A program made the translations under genes and the position numbers. From the NCBI RefSeq assembly GCF_001540865.1, contig NC_033623.1, forward strand, positions 3,109,067 through 3,173,066: 64,000 bases of DNA, in the 5' to 3' direction. Below the pieces are notes generated by a model. It worked only from the letters and a program-made list of their open reading frames with translations. It made no database searches and had not been told where the DNA came from. Origin of the DNA: Ananas comosus. Taxonomy: Eukaryota > Streptophyta > Magnoliopsida > Poales > Bromeliaceae. Below are positions 1 through 11,300 of the stretch, one piece after another (the first letter of the stretch is position 1; each line of letters starts with the position of its first letter).

Positions 1-520
1 GTGATAGATTAGTTCTACGACAAGAATGCTGTTTTGGAAGGCCCAGGCAAACTTTTGAGTGGGGTTGGCTTGGAAATCATCTTCAATGACTTTTTGATCG
101 AAACCGAGGAGTCTTGTCTGGTTTGACCTGCTGTACTTTTTAGGTGTAACCTGTCTTGTTGCTTGGTGATACTAGCATATTGGATGCTTCTCTGGAAAAG
201 TTTGTGAAGATTGTAGAGAGTTCAATTATTCCAATTTCATGCTTGGGCTTGCATATTATACAGCTGATGTCCTTTTGTTGGTCAGTTTTTTTTCACTTCG
301 GAATGATCTGAGCTGTTGCTTGTATAGTTTATGTGCCAGGTTTTCCTTGTTGAGTTGGTCTGCTTGTAGTCCTGTAGCAATAAATTCTTCAAATATGAAA
401 TTAGCATCAGAAGCTGGACTGTAGGAGTATTATCAGTAGAAAATTGATGGAAATATAATCGAGTCTTTTGTAAGTTGTTTGTTGGTACAAGATTGTTTAA
501 CTGAATATTTTTATTCCCAG
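1..520 (+). other. Non-coding sequence upstream of the hydrolase exon, probably intron
   Basis: No exon of the hydrolase family is recognisable here in any frame. The stretch is T-rich and ends in a pyrimidine-rich run followed by CAG at 518-520, a splice acceptor directly before the coding exon. I read it as the end of the last intron; earlier exons lie outside the window. Confidence 0.5.
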
Positions 521-934
521 GGCACATCGGATGATGTTGTTGACTGCTCACATGGAAAGCAGCTATGGGAGCTTAGCAAAGTAAAGTACACGCCCTTGTG
601 GCTTAGTGGTGGCGGCCACTGCAATCTCGAGTTGTACCCTGACTTCATACGCCACCTTAAGAAATTCATTTCGTCTGTTGCTAAGCAAGCTGCAAAGAAT
701 GGCTCGAAAGAACGAACGGTGAAAGACGGCGCCCATAACAACAATAAGGACATTATTGAGATTATACCCTCTGAGAGACCACGAACACAGGAAGCCGCCC
801 ACCGTCCTGAGGCTTCGAGGAACAGTTTAGACAGTCGAGTTGTGAAATCCAAGGCGGCAGATCTTCCCGAGAAGTCGAGGATGAGTTCAGATGATGTCGA
901 TAAGTTCAGAAGGAGGCGATGCTTAGTTTGGTGA
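521..934 (+). CDS. ABHD17-like alpha/beta hydrolase, last exon (partial gene)
   Basis: This is the 3'-terminal exon (137 codons plus TGA) of a plant alpha/beta hydrolase of the ABHD17 type. In animals this family comprises depalmitoylases acting at membranes; plant functions are less defined. The exon starts in phase 0 after the acceptor ending at 520. It opens with GTSDDVVDCSHGKQLW, which carries the catalytic Asp of the fold, and about 30 residues later has GGGHCNLELYPDFIRHLKKF, with the catalytic His. The remaining ~80 residues are a polar, basic tail ending RRRRCLVW, as is usual for the variable tails of plant members. The nucleophile-serine exon lies before the window. Reading frame and both catalytic residues are intact, so the gene is probably functional. 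Exact subfamily is inferred. Confidence 0.85.
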   Translation, partial: GTSDDVVDCSHGKQLWELSKVKYTPLWLSGGGHCNLELYPDFIRHLKKFISSVAKQAAKNGSKERTVKDGAHNNNKDIIEIIPSERPRTQEAAHRPEASRNSLDSRVVKSKAADLPEKSRMSSDDVDKFRRRRCLVW

Positions 935-1430
935 TCAGCAATCATGGCCTTAACTGAAGCATTTATTTGAATAAGTTACTCACTTTGTTTAGACTTCGAG
1001 TGATGCTATAATCGTGTACTCGACACCTTACAGATCCTCCTCCATTGGGAAAAGACATAATACTTTGAATTTGGTACTGGTAGCATTGTTGTGGAGAAGC
1101 GGCAAAGGTTAGTTCGAAGACCAAAAACTGGTATAGCTAATTGTCCGATGAAAGGAGCCATCACAGTCTTGACTTTGGTATGACATTTTTTTTCTCCATA
1201 ACATTTTCTGTACCATCACTGGGTCATCCATCCTGCTGGTTGTAACTTTTTTTTTTCTCTATTTATTGTTTTGCTAATCACGATCAAATGTTGAGCACTT
1301 GTTTACATTCGAAAAATTTGAGATAAGCATAAGTTAGGCGATGCTTAATCTGTATGTGCATTTCTAGATATGTTAACTTCAACTGTATGATTGTTCTGGT
1401 TCCAAAGAATAAAGTGGTTCACTTTAACAT
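935..1430 (+). other. Probable 3' UTR of the hydrolase gene
   Basis: Non-coding, T-rich sequence follows the TGA stop. A canonical AATAAA polyadenylation signal lies at 1408-1413, about 470 bp after the stop, and is followed by T-rich sequence. A copia element begins about 125 bp further on, just downstream of the transcript. Confidence 0.5.
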
Positions 1431-1537
1431 TTGTTTCTCTGAAGAGTTTTCGTATTGTGTTTAATAAGTAAACAGCGTAATTGGTAAAGCATGTTCCTTC
1501 GGAAGTGTTATTCTACTTCATGCTCACAAAATGTTGT

Positions 1538-1734
1538 TGTTACAATATATTTGGCATTATTCTCAATATCAGGAAACTGTATATTACTATTATATACAGA
1601 GTAGAATTATATGGTATCTAATTCCGTTTGTATTCTTACTATACTAGGCTTTGTTACTATATTTGATATATCTCTTGTATTATATATTTGCATCAATACA
1701 ACTCACTAGGGTATATTCTCTTGCTTTTCTTTAA
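1538..1734 (+). repeat. 5' LTR of the first copia element
   Basis: This copy begins TGTTACAATATAT and is 197 bp, the same length as the 3' copy. Its end is set by alignment to the 3' LTR and by the primer-binding site just after it. Confidence 0.85.
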
Positions 1735-1883
1735 TCGTATCAGAGCGGGAATCCTAATTTGGGGATATCGATCCATAACAATCATCCACCACAAGTTTCA
1801 CTTTCTTTCATAGGTGTTATTTTTCTTTTTGTGTTCTATCTCCTATTTTCCTTGGACTTCAATCTCCCTTGTAGTCTACAGTC

Positions 1884-1985
1884 CGGCGCTACGGTACTGC
1901 TACAGTGGTGTTACAGTTGCTACAGTACCATCGCTATACTACAGTACCGGTGCTATAGTACTGCTACGGTAGTTCTGCTACACTA
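1884..1985 (+). repeat. Degenerate GCTACAGTA-type short repeats in the copia leader
   Basis: About 100 bp in which the words CTACAGT, CTACGGTA and GTACTGCTAC recur many times in slightly altered form on both strands. It lies between the 5' LTR and gag. It looks like a degenerate short-unit tandem repeat; no function is evident. Confidence 0.6.
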
Positions 1986-2265
1986 ATTTCGGCCTCTTTG
2001 TGATTCCTCTCTTGCTTTTTTGGTGTCGCTCGGTCTTTTCCCTGATGCGATCGTTCTTGTTTCGCGCTAAGTGGTTCTTTTCTTGTGCGCTTGGTACAAC
2101 CAGTTTGGTAGAAATTAGGTTCTTTTTTTTTCTCATCCGATACATTCTGATTTATCTTTTTTTCATATTTAGTGGTGGATTCTTCTCTTAAGGTGACAAA
2201 TATGTCTTCTTCTATCTCAAATTTGCCAGTTGTTAACATCAAAACTCTTATACCACTAGAACTGA

Positions 2266-5197
2266 TTGATTCCCCATATCTTGTGTGGAAATATTTTTCT
2301 TAATGTTCTAGAAAGTTTTGGTGTTACATCACATGTGGACGAAACTGGTGTTGTCCCTTCTCAGACTATCGATACTGCTGATAAGATAGTTATAAATTCT
2401 GAATATTTAAGTTGTAAAAAAGAAAATACTATTATACTTTCGTGGATCAATGCTACCTTATCTTTAATATATTACAAATGGTTATTTTGTGCTCATCCAA
2501 AACTGCATATGATGCCTGGTGAACCATTGAAGCTTATTTTCTTGATAAAACTGCTTCCACGGCTTTCTCTCTAAAGTCTGAATTAATTACGAAGCATCAA
2601 GAAAGACTCGATGAGCATGAGTGATTACATGCAGAAGATCAAGTCGATTGGTGATGCTCTTCAGGCAATTGGTGAAATTGAGTCAGACCATAATTCGGTC
2701 ATGACTGTTCTGTTTGGACTACCAGAAGAATACAGAGGTTTCATTAGTGCCCTTAACACACAGAAGTAAGCTTACCTTTACACAACTACGTCCACTCTTT
2801 CTGCAAGAAGAAGCAAAAGTCCAACGTCATACTAGCTTAATGACGTCCTCTGCTACTCCCACTATTGACGGTGAAGTCTTTTATGCAAATCGTGGACGTG
2901 GTAATTGTGCTGGCCGTGGAGGAAGACATCGCGGAGGTCAAGGACAACGTGGTAAACACAATTCTTATCATGGTCATGGATCTCTTGGAACCTATCCACA
3001 TTCTTCACCTAATAATTCTCCTCAACTTAACACTCCAAATTAGCAACCTTATTTTCCGAAGTCTGGCACATAATGTCAGATTTGTGGAAAGAACAACCAT
3101 TCTGCTCTTTAGCACAGACAACGCTTCAATCACTCATTCGTGGCCGATGATGTCCCTCAGACTTTTGCTGCTATGAATCTTCATGAACCTGGTGAGGAAG
3201 TGTGGTATCCAGACACAAGAGCGTCTAATCACATGATAGTGAATTCTGGCATTCTCTCATCTTCCAAACCTTATATTGGACATGAGAAAATTCTAATTGT
3301 TAATGAAAATTTACTTGATATTACTCAGACAGGTGAAACTCAATTGAATACATCTTCTACCTCATTTGTTCTTAAAAATGTTCTTGTTGTTCATTTTATT
3401 AAGAGAAATTTATTTTCAATGCGTCAGTTCTGTCATGACAATAAATTTTTTTTTGAATTTGACTCTTTAGGTTTTTCTGTAAAGGACAAGGAAATAGGGA
3501 CGAGGCTTTTTCGATGCCCTAGCTCGGGAACATCACTCCAATCTCTTCTAAAGTTGCAAGTGTAGGGAATAAGCAACAGATAGGTCTTGTTGCATCTAGG
3601 TTTAGTGGTGATGTTTGGCATAGACAGTTAGGTCATCCTAGTCTTCTTGTTCTTTCTGCATTTATTAAAAATAATAACATTATTTTTGATGGTAATTCTA
3701 CTCAGACATTATCTATTTGCAATGTTTGTAATATGGAAAAACATGTTAAACTTTCATTTCATAATTATGAATCCAAATATGCTTTTCCCTTTCATATTGT
3801 GCATTCTGATGTATGACAATCACCTGTTCCATCGGTTTCTGACTATAAATATTATGTTATATTCATTGATAATTACTCTCGATTTTTTTGGCTTTATCTT
3901 TTGAAATTTAAACATGAAGTTTTTGTCAAATTACTCGAATTTAAAGCAATGGTAGAAAACAGATTTCATAGCTCAATCAACATTTTCAATCTGACAGTGG
4001 TACGAAGTTTGTAAATGATTAGTTTTTTACCCTTTGTTCACAAAATGGAATTCTTCACCTCTTTTCTTGTCCTTATACTTCACAACAAAATGGTCTTACC
4101 GAAAGAAAATATAGACATTTAACTAACATTGTTAGAAGTTTGCTGTTTCAAGCTTGCATGCCTCTTCATTTTTGGGTTGATGCCATCCAAACTGCTGTAT
4201 TTCTCGTGAATCGAATTCATTCTCTTACTGTTTTAAGAGGACGATTACCATATGAAACTCTGCATGGTTGTTCATTCTCTGACTTGCAATTTGTCAGAGT
4301 TTTTGAATGTTTGTGTTATCTCGATATACAGAACATTGCAGCTCACAAGGTCTCTACTCGATCACTTCTTTGTTTCTTCTTAGGACTCTCTGATAAACAT
4401 AAAGGTTTTCACTGTCTCCATTCAAGCACTGGTAAAGTTTTTATTTCTCAGCATGTTACCTTTATTGAAACTATTTTTTATTTTCTCGTTTCTCTTCTCA
4501 TGAGGGATGTCCTTTTGAGGAACCCTATAGTTATCGTCAGCTTGTTGTGCTTTCCAGTATCTTACCTTCACCCGACCGGATATATCGTATGCCGTCAACT
4601 TCCGTGCCTAAGTATCTACATGCTCCTCGTGAATCTCACATGCAAGCGGTTAAGCATATTCTACGGTATATTCGGGGCATGCTGACTTATGGCCTACCTA
4701 TATCTTGCTGCGTTAATCTTTCTCTTGTAACATTTGCAGATGCTGATTGGGCTGGTTGTCCAGATACCCGATGGTCTATCTCCGGATATTGCATATTTTT
4801 CGGGCCCAATTTTATCTCCTAGTTCGTTAAGAAGCAGCCTACCATTTCTTGCTCTAGTTCTGAAGCGGAGTATCGTGCTGTAGCCTGCGCGCTTGCTGAG
4901 ACAATATGGATCCGCTTTCTACTTCGCGACCTTGGTGTTTTCCTTTGGTGGCCTATTAGCATCTACTGTGATAACCTTAGCATCAATTATCTTGCGGCCA
5001 ATCCTATTCTTCATACTCACACAAAGCACATTGAACTCGACCGTCAATTCTTGCGCGAAAATGTTCAGACCGGTGATTTGGAGTTGGTTCATATCTCTTC
5101 CGATAAACAACTTGCTGATATTTTCACCAAGCCTTTATCACCATCTCGATTTTCTATACTGCGGCTCAATCTTCGCATCCGTCCAATGGATACTTAG
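2266..5197 (+). pseudogene. Degenerate copia gag-pol, RT domain missing
   Basis: Pieces of a copia polyprotein occur in different frames, with many stops and frameshifts. Gag remains lie near 2270-3050, including a Gly/Arg-rich tail around 2880-3000. The protease motif reads DTRASNHM near 3210, so the catalytic D-T-G has become D-T-R. The integrase zinc region (WHRQLGHPS) lies near 3615, and integrase core and C-terminal parts run to about 4480. Between about 4540 and 4600 the sequence jumps from a region after integrase to YLHAPRESHMQAVKHILRYI, the end of RT. The roughly 270-residue RT core with its YVDD box is therefore absent. RNase H follows (FADADWAGCPDTR, SSSEAEYRAV, QLADIFTKPL) up to about 5190. 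No active product is possible. Confidence 0.85.
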
Positions 5198-5209
5198 TTT
5201 GTGGGGGGA

Positions 5210-5406
5210 TATTACGACATATTTAGCATTATTCTCTATATTAGGAAACTGTATATTACTATTATATACAGAGTAGGATTATACGGTATCTAATCTCGTT
5301 TGTATTCTTACTATACTAGGCTTTGTTACTATATTTGATATATCTCTTGTATTATATATTTGCATCAATACAACTCAATAGCGTATGCTCTTTTGCCCTT
5401 CTTACA
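5210..5406 (+). repeat. 3' LTR of the first copia element
   Basis: 197 bp, aligned end to end with 1538-1734 and about 90% identical by eye. It is preceded by a purine tract and followed by GTTGG, the partner of GTTGT before the 5' LTR. Confidence 0.85.
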
Positions 5407-5691
5407 GTTGGACATCTGGTGGGACATCTTCGGACCGACATGGTCAGTTTTTCTTGGTAGATATATACAATGACTCTTGTTAGTTTTTGTCGAATATTCT
5501 GGACAGTTCTTTGTCTCTTGGGGCTTCTTATAGAGAAAAGGATGATTTGTTTTGAATTCAATCTTTTACGAATTTGAGCTTTTATATTACTGAAAGATTT
5601 GTTGGATATGATATTGGATCTTAAGGATTGTATTTTGCGAAGGCTAGGTTGAAGCTAACCGATTCCAACAAAAGGCGGAGCCGTGAGTTTC
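5407..5691. other. Short intergenic stretch between copia element and MITE
   Basis: No supported gene. Open frames here are short and show no recognisable protein similarity. Confidence 0.5.
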
Positions 5692-5694
5692 TTA

Positions 5695-6515
5695 GGGGCT
5701 GTTTGGTTGCACGCATTTGCAACAACGGTGCAGTTGCAAACGCATGCAATCTCAATTCCTATGTTTGGTTTAGTGCAGTTGAGTCCAACTGCTGCAGTTC
5801 CACCTGCACAAGAAGGTCCAAATGCTGCAGTTGGTGAGGATTAGGATCACCCACAAATTAACAATAATAAATAATATATATATATATATATATATATGGA
5901 TAAATAAAAATACTTGTAAATAAACTCATACTAATAAATTTTTTTAGGCAATACAAGTTTTGTGCAAAAATTAAAATTTTTTAAAATTTATTTATTTAAA
6001 ATATAAAAATATTTTTTTCTAAATTTTTATAGAATGTGATTGTGTATTTAACTTAATAAGTTTTAATTAATTATAATTATTAAATTTGATAAAAAAAAAT
6101 GAGAGAATCGTTTAAAATTTTTAAAGTTTGATTTTACATATTAAAATTAAATAAATTTAAAAAATTTTAAAATGTGTCGATTAATAAGTTGAAGAATTAT
6201 TGAAAAATAAAAAAATATTATATATATATATTATATATATCTATTTATTTATTTATAAATAGTAAGTTTGAATAATTAATAAAATTATACAATTATTTTA
6301 TGCATAGTGAAGGTCATCTCACCACTTTATCTGAAGAGGTGACAAAATTTACAAATACAACTATCAGCTACATATTACCAAACAGAAAAAATGTAACTGC
6401 AGCAGTTGCAACTGTATAAAACCAAACAGACTAGGTGTAGTTACAACTACAACATTTGCAACTGCATGTAATTCTAACTACATTGTTTCTGCAACTACAT
6501 TCAACCAAACGGCCC
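5695..6515. mobile_element. MITE, PIF/Harbinger (Tourist)-like
   Basis: An 821 bp non-coding element with terminal inverted repeats GGGGCTGTTTGGTTG on the left and the complement of GGGCCGTTTGGTTG on the right (one mismatch over 14). It is flanked on both sides by TTA (5692-5694 and 6516-6518; the match can be read as TTAG). TIR type and TTA duplication fit PIF/Harbinger MITEs. The ends carry repeated GCAACTGCA and TGCAGTTG words in both orientations as subterminal repeats. The centre is extremely AT-rich, with a TA microsatellite near 5875-5897. There is no transposase. Confidence 0.78.
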
Positions 6516-6518
6516 TTA

Positions 6519-7449
6519 GTGTTGTTACGAGATAAGGCTTTTCTTGTGCTTTTAGTTGCTATTTTGACTTTTGTTTACTTATTAAGATGTTTGGTACTAA
6601 CTGTACTTTGGTTTTGAAGAGGAAAGGAGAAACAAAGATGTATGAGGAATGTTTTGGTTGGTTATTCTTTGCTTCTCTCCTTGCCCTCCCTTTTTCCCTT
6701 CTCCAATGTTCTTCTTCCCTTGTTAATGTCACCACTCTCTTTTTTTCCCACCCTCTAATTCTCTTCCGCCACTTTCGATAGGTTCCTTTCGAGCTTAGTT
6801 TTTGTGTCTGTCGATTTAGGCCTTTAGATGGAGATTACCAATGAATGTGGGGACTTCCTTGGTTAAGGTCTGTGATGATTAATTTGAGACCCTCTTTTAC
6901 TAGATCGATTTTTTGGGTAACATTATATCAGAGTCGGTCCTAAATTCTCTCCATTTTAAGAGGTTCTGAGTTTAGTTCCTAGATTTACTATTATATCGTC
7001 TCTTCCATTGTTTCTTCCTTTGTTGGTGCACTTCTTCGTTGGCGCACTCTTAAGTGTCCATCGCTCTTCCTCTTTTATGACCTTCTTATCCGACGGCGGT
7101 GGCTGTGCTGGTGTGCTAGTAAACAGTTCAATGAAGCTTCAGTGCCAACATGTTAGTAGCTGCTTTTGACTCGCTGCTCGGTCGGCTTTTGGGTGGAGTT
7201 GTTCAGCCAGCTGCAGTTCCTGTCTCGCAATATTTTGTAGTCTTGTTCTATTTGTTCAGTGGGGAAAGAAGAACAGGGACTAGTTAATCATCTCTCATAT
7301 ATGCTGTTAAACACTCTTAACTGATATGTACACTGCCCTCAAATTCAAAAGAGTAAGTAAACTTAGAACAGGAAAACATCTACACAACATCACAAAATGC
7401 ACAACTATTCCACCCGTTTCAACGCCAGTAAATATGTGATTGATTACTC
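6519..7449. other. Intergenic region downstream of the receptor kinase
   Basis: No supported gene. A weak primer-site-like word (ATATCAGAGTCGG) near 6925 may be an LTR relic but stands alone. The right part should contain the 3' UTR of the kinase gene, which ends at 7450 on the opposite strand; no perfect AATAAA was found. Confidence 0.4.
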
Positions 7450-8387
7450 TTACTCGCTAGTGTTGGGTGTTGTAGTCCTACTCGGCCACTTAGCAGCAAC
7501 CGAATCAGGTGAGAAGGGAGGGATATTCTTAAGCAGCCCTGAATCTTCCTTCACCACAATGTCTCCTTCCTCCCCCTCACTGTTCTTGTTGTAGCCCTCT
7601 CTCTGTATCCCCCTCAACACCTCAACCACCTCCCTTATCGGCGGCCGCATCTCGCCGTCCGGCTGTAGGCACCGGAACGCGAGCTCCGCCACCATCGTGA
7701 TCATCCTCTTCGTCGCGAGATCCTCCTCGTACCCGAGCGCGGCGTCCACCAGCTCCTCGAGCTGGCAGTTCTGTATCTTACGTATCGCCATGTTGGCCAG
7801 GTTGATCTCGTCGCGCCGCCGTGTTATGTCCACGGCCGGCATCGACGATATGAGCTCGACTAAAACCACGCCGAAACTGTACACGTCGCTCTTGTCGGTG
7901 AGCTGGAAGCACTTGTGGTACTCCGGGTCCACGTATCCCGGCGTGCCCTGCGGCGCCGTCGACACGTGCGTGGCGTCTAGAGGGAAAAGCCGCGAGAGGC
8001 CAAAGTCGGCGACCTTCACGTGAAAGTCGGCATCCAGCAGTATGTTGTTGGTCTTTACGTCGCGGTGGATGATGGGGGGATTCACTGCGTGGAGGTATGC
8101 AAGGGCATCGGCGGTCTCGATTGCAATAGATAGACGACGCGGCCACGTCAATGCACGCTCGTCAGCACGTGAGCCGTGCAGGTGGTCAGCAATGGTACCG
8201 TTGGAGATGTACTCGTAGACGAGGAGAAGCTCACGGCTGTGGCGAGATGTGCAGCCGTAGAGTGCGACGAGGTTTGGGTGGCGGATGAGGGAGAGGATCG
8301 CCACCTCGTTCTTGAACTGCTCCACACGCCGCCAATTGTTCTCGTACAACCGCTTGATCGCCACTACCCGACCGTCTCGCAGAATTC
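7450..8387 (-). CDS. LRK10L: LRK10L exon 4: Ser/Thr kinase domain and C-terminal tail
   Basis: It carries the kinase catalytic features: VAIKR (ATP-binding Lys), HRDVKTNNILL (RD-type catalytic loop), DFGLSRLF (Mg-binding Asp), GTPGYVDPEY (activation loop and P+1) and DVYSFGVVL. The tail ends SPDSVAAKWPSRTTTPNTSE, a conserved ending of this group. The exon is GC-rich with GC-ending codons, unlike the AT-rich surroundings. Confidence 0.93.
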
Positions 8388-11300
8388 CTGATCATCAACA
8401 AGATTGTTTCAGAGTAAAACCAACAAGTTAATCTTGTTCTTCGTGTTTCAATCGTAACAATTTAGTCGCTGAAACTTGATTTCATTTGTTCTCAAGTCAC
8501 TTTTTGAACATGAATCCTGCAAGTTTGAGCTGGGCCTTGCGCACGAGATTCTTATTGTTGGTGTCTATTCCCTCCACCAGACATTTTCTCATGATCTCGT
8601 GAGATTTCGTGTGCGGAGCGAACTCCGCGTCATTGGCAGCTCATTGTTACCAACCAGACCCCTTTCTTGAAATTTGAATTCTAGCAAAGTCTAGCTATAG
8701 TGCTGAACAATTTTTACAAGGGACTGAACTACTAAAGTAAAACTAATAGAATGAAACTAAGATCAGAGTCATAATTTATAGGAAAAAGGAACTGAATATG
8801 TTAGTATGAACCTTTGTAGACGGTGCCGAAGCCTCCGTCGCCCAGCTCTCGGGAGTCAGAGAAGCCATCAGTGGCCGCCTCGAGCTCGTCGTAGGAGAAG
8901 AGGTGAGTCTGGTAGAAGACACTGCTGCCTCCTCCTAATTCTGGGTCCTTGGACTTGGAGTAGGAGTTCGGAACGGATGAAGATGCATTGCGAATGAGAT
9001 TTGACGACGAAGGCGAATGCCGCCGCCTCCGTGTTCGGATGTACAGAAACACGCAGAGGCTGCATAGACCGACGAGGCCTGCAGCTGCACCTACTGAACT
9101 TCCTGCAGATTATTATGATTTCAGAAGTTAGTACACCATTCATAACGATACTCGATCGACGATTGATTGATCGATCTTTGTTGTTTTTATTTTCCCTTTC
9201 TTTTTTTACCTTTCCTTTTCTTCTTCATTTTACAGGTAATCTCTGCTAGACATTAATATCACAAACAGAATCATCTTGTTATCGGAGTGTCTCATCGCAG
9301 TTGAATTTAAACCTTACTCAAATTTGATTTTCAAATCAACAGTTCAAAAAAAAAAAATCCTACATATTATTAATTAACAAGCAATGACAACTCAAACTTG
9401 TGCAGTAATTGGAAAAAAAAGAAGAAGGAATTTTTAAGAAGGTAGGAAGAGATAGGCATGGTGGAGGGAAGTGTGCTTACCAATTATCACTCCTGTAAGA
9501 TTTTTCTTGCTGTGAGCAGCTGAAAAAAAAAAGGCAAACACTAATTAAAAACAAATGAGCAAACAGGTAAGAATTATATTCACATTAAATACCCATATTG
9601 ATCCTACTTTTGTTGGTTACTAAAAAGCAATTGATTCACAAGAGAAGAAGAAGAGATCGAATGAGTGAAAGTGAGAAAAAGTGAGTAAAATGAATCTTTG
9701 CTCCTCTGTGAAAATCCTTTCATAAGCCACTGGTAAATTTTGGTACAATGAAATCCCAAGCACAGCATATATTTATATTTACCTGCTAAATTCACAAAAT
9801 GAGAATATCAAAGTAATTCCCAAAACAATGATGCCTATAGGAACTTAAAAGAACTTTTGACAAGGTATTATAGCTGGTAAGTTAGTAGCATTCATTGTGA
9901 GACTAAAATATTCTCTAACAAAACTGGCTAATTAGGAGTAAGTTTAAGTATACAGCTCTTCTGTTTTAATCCTTTGTTTGAAAGGATAGTGTTAAATATG
10001 TCTCGAATTCTAGTACCGCAAGGTCTTCTAACCCTATTCTGTTTTAATTATCCCATTAAGTTAATTTTAGATTATGCCTAATTTATCGAGATATTTCTAT
10101 TCTTAGTGGGTTTGTATTCCTAATCGTATTAGGATTTAGCCACTATTATAAATATACCCTTTCTGCTATTGATTTAGTGCGGAAAATGAGAGAGGGAATA
10201 TCAGTGTATTTTTTGGGATTAGGGTTTTGTGAGAGAGGCATATTTTATACACCACTTTGATTATAATGAAGATCTCCGCTCCGTCTTCGCCTGTGGACGT
10301 AGGCCGTTGGCCGAACCACGTAAATATTGTGTGCTTTATTTTTCTTCTCTCTTTCTCGGATCTCTTTTAGAATTTTCGCACCCGACGAACTAGATTTTTT
10401 CGGTTTAAGTTCTAACAAACTGGTGTCAGAGCCGGAGTGTTCGTTTGGGTGTTTAAGACGTCAACGAATTTGAGATTGGAAAGTTTAATTGCTCCAACAG
10501 TTTCGCTCTACGACAAGTTGTCGTTCTGATGCAACAGAGGTTGCAAAAGGCGTAGTTGGAGATGAGAAGATTGGCACTTCAGAGAATCCCGCGGATTTGC
10601 TCATTAAGTTTTTAGGCGATCAAGGTCAAGTATTCCGTAAACTTGTTCGCATGTGCAGTAGCACTTCAGGAGCTCTTGGGATTTTGGTGGAGAAGACATA
10701 GAATTCAAGCCATGGTGGAGATTGTTAAATATGTCTCGAATTCTAGTACCGCAAGGTCTTCTAACCCTATTCTGTTTTAATTATCCCATCAAGTTAAGTT
10801 CAGATTATGCCTAATTTATCGAGATATTCCTATTCTTAGTGGGTTTGTATTTCTAATCGTATTAGGATTTGCCACTATTATAAATATACCCTTTCTGCTA
10901 TTGATTTAGTGCGGAAGATGAGAGAGGGAATATGGGTGTATTTTTTGGGATTAGAGTTTTGTGAGAGAGGCATATTTTGTACACCACTTTGATTATAATG
11001 AAGATCTCCGCTCCGTCTTCGCCCGTGGACGTAGGCCGTTGGCCGAACCACGTAAATATTGTGTGCTTTATTTTTCTTCTCTCTTTCTCGGATCTCTTTT
11101 AGAATTTTCGCACCCGACGAACTAGATTTTCTCGGTTTAAGTTCTAACAGATAGCCCCAAGAAGTCATTGCTTGGCTACTGAGAAAAGAGATCCAAGGAT
11201 TCTTTGGATTGTGGTGCGATTTTAGTGTTAATGAACATCTTGTAAGAGAGCTTAGTGTCAGGGACTTGGAATTTTCTTCTGGTTTCTCCTAGCCTCTAGG

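Larger units (their letters stand above)
1538..5406 (+). mobile_element. Ty1/copia LTR retrotransposon, non-autonomous, RT deleted
   Basis: This is a 3.87 kb copia-order element with both LTRs (1538-1734 and 5210-5406, 197 bp each). It is flanked by GTTGT on the left and GTTGG on the right, an imperfect 5 bp target-site duplication. A tRNA-Met-type primer site (GTATCAGAGC) follows the 5' LTR near 1737, and a G-rich purine tract (GTGGGGGGA) precedes the 3' LTR. The interior runs gag, protease, integrase, then jumps to the end of RT and RNase H, so the RT catalytic core is missing. The LTRs differ at roughly one site in ten, the start of the 3' LTR is mutated (TA instead of TG), and the reading frames are broken throughout. 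This is an old, dead copy. Confidence 0.88.
9990..11149 (+). mobile_element. TRIM (miniature LTR retrotransposon) in intron 1 of LRK10L
   Basis: A 1160 bp element with two long direct repeats, 9990-10417 (428 bp) and 10723-11149 (427 bp). Both start TGTTAAATATG and end TTCTAACA. A perfect 5 bp target-site duplication GATAG lies at 9985-9989 and 11150-11154. The 305 bp interior starts with a tRNA-Met primer site (TGGTGTCAGAGCC, 10421) and ends with a purine-rich stretch (GGTGGAGA). It encodes no full protein, but 10560-10620 reads EKIGTSENPADLL, resembling the end of copia RNase H. The element is therefore probably a deletion derivative of a copia parent. LTRs are about 97% identical by eye, making it one of the younger insertions. 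It lies antisense to the host gene. Confidence 0.93.

Noticed and set aside
511..945. Antisense open frame over the hydrolase exon
   Set aside because: Shadow of the sense coding exon; no independent protein similarity.
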